Assembly (NCBI GenBank): GCA_965151315.1
Contig: CBCTZG010000112.1
Location: forward strand, 1 to 6,464
DNA length: 6,464 bases
Source: Avimonoglobus sp965151315
GTDB lineage: Bacteria > Bacillota > Clostridia > UBA1381
Reading direction: 5' to 3'
In this document: in pieces, positions 6,334 through 6,464 of the stretch
How the letters are laid out: every line of letters starts with the position of its first letter
Position numbering within the stretch: position 1 is the first letter of the stretch
Notes under the pieces: generated by a model
Databases searched by the model: none
What the model saw: the letters and a program-made list of their open reading frames with translations, nothing else
What the model was told of the DNA's origin: nothing
Made by a program: the position numbers and the translations under genes

Positions 6334-6464
6334 GATTTTGTGGAGAGAGAGGACAGTATATAGAAGAATTTCTGTGAGCGGATGCGTACTTTTGGTATAG
6401 GCCAATATTGTGTCAACGCCAGTGATAAAATGAAAGAAAACGCCGAGGAAAAAATGTAGGTTTA
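6334..6464. other. Intergenic region upstream of the ktrB operon, no gene supported
   Basis: No convincing gene is seen on either strand. There is an isolated TTGACA (minus, 6411-6416) without a -10 at usable spacing and an 8-bp palindrome CAATATTG (6403-6410). An unsupported open minus-strand frame runs in from the window edge and stops at 6319-6321. No c-di-AMP (ydaO) riboswitch consensus, tRNA or terminator was recognised here. The upstream neighbour of the operon lies outside the window. Confidence 0.5.

Noticed and set aside
6411..6416. Perfect TTGACA as a -35 for the ktrB operon
   Set aside because: No -10-like hexamer lies 16-18 bp downstream (the sequence there is AAAAGT), and it is nearly 200 bp from the ktrB start.
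6429..6458. Tiny plus-strand ORF beginning MKENAEEKM
   Set aside because: It has nine codons, no ribosome binding site and no promoter at proper spacing.
6319..6462. Minus-strand frame open from the window edge for 47 codons, ending at a TAA
   Set aside because: The peptide is unrecognisable, has no visible start in the window, and would overlap the putative operator. Such a length can arise by chance in AT-rich DNA, though a gene end cannot be excluded without the adjoining sequence.
6227..6464. A ydaO-type c-di-AMP riboswitch, often found before ktr genes
   Set aside because: The conserved GC-rich helices and signature segments of that riboswitch are not visible. The leader is AT-rich and lacks a terminator hairpin.

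Overview
The window holds a compact potassium-homeostasis locus, read entirely on the minus strand from about 6300 down to 245. Strong AGGAGG-type ribosome binding sites, tight gene packing, sigma-A-like promoter boxes and a KtrB/KtrA pair of Gram-positive dimensions suggest a low-to-medium G+C Firmicute, most likely a member of the Clostridia. That assignment is inferred from style and family resemblance, not from a marker gene.

Layout in transcription order (right to left): 6227-6464 is an intergenic leader with a candidate promoter and TTTATAC-like direct repeats. Next come ktrB (TrkH/KtrB-type K+ channel subunit, 4898-6226), ktrA (RCK gating subunit, 4218-4868), an unnamed 162-residue membrane-anchored protein resembling half of a LysR/solute-binding domain (3699-4187), kdpD (sensor kinase, 942-3620) and kdpE (response regulator, 245-949). 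An extended -10 promoter sits in the 78-bp gap before kdpD, so the two-component pair can be transcribed alone as well as by readthrough from ktrB. kdpD and kdpE overlap by 8 bp. At the far left, the last 38 codons of an unidentified plus-strand gene (1-117) converge on the operon. They are followed by a 10-bp tandem repeat, a clear intrinsic terminator and a second GC-rich hairpin.

How it may work: KtrB conducts K+ (with Na+ coupling in characterised relatives), and KtrA gates it through nucleotide and possibly c-di-AMP binding. KdpD senses K+ limitation or turgor and phosphorylates KdpE. No kdpFABC pump genes are present here, although KdpDE classically controls that pump. The ktrB leader carries paired 11-bp-spaced repeats resembling, from memory, the E. 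coli KdpE operator, so KdpE may control this Ktr operon directly.

The best candidates for something undescribed are the single-lobe LysR-like membrane protein wedged between channel and sensor, and the KdpE-to-Ktr wiring. Other points to check are a near-match to the c-di-AMP motif in the KdpD USP domain and an SD/anti-SD-like hairpin at the start of the ktrB coding sequence.
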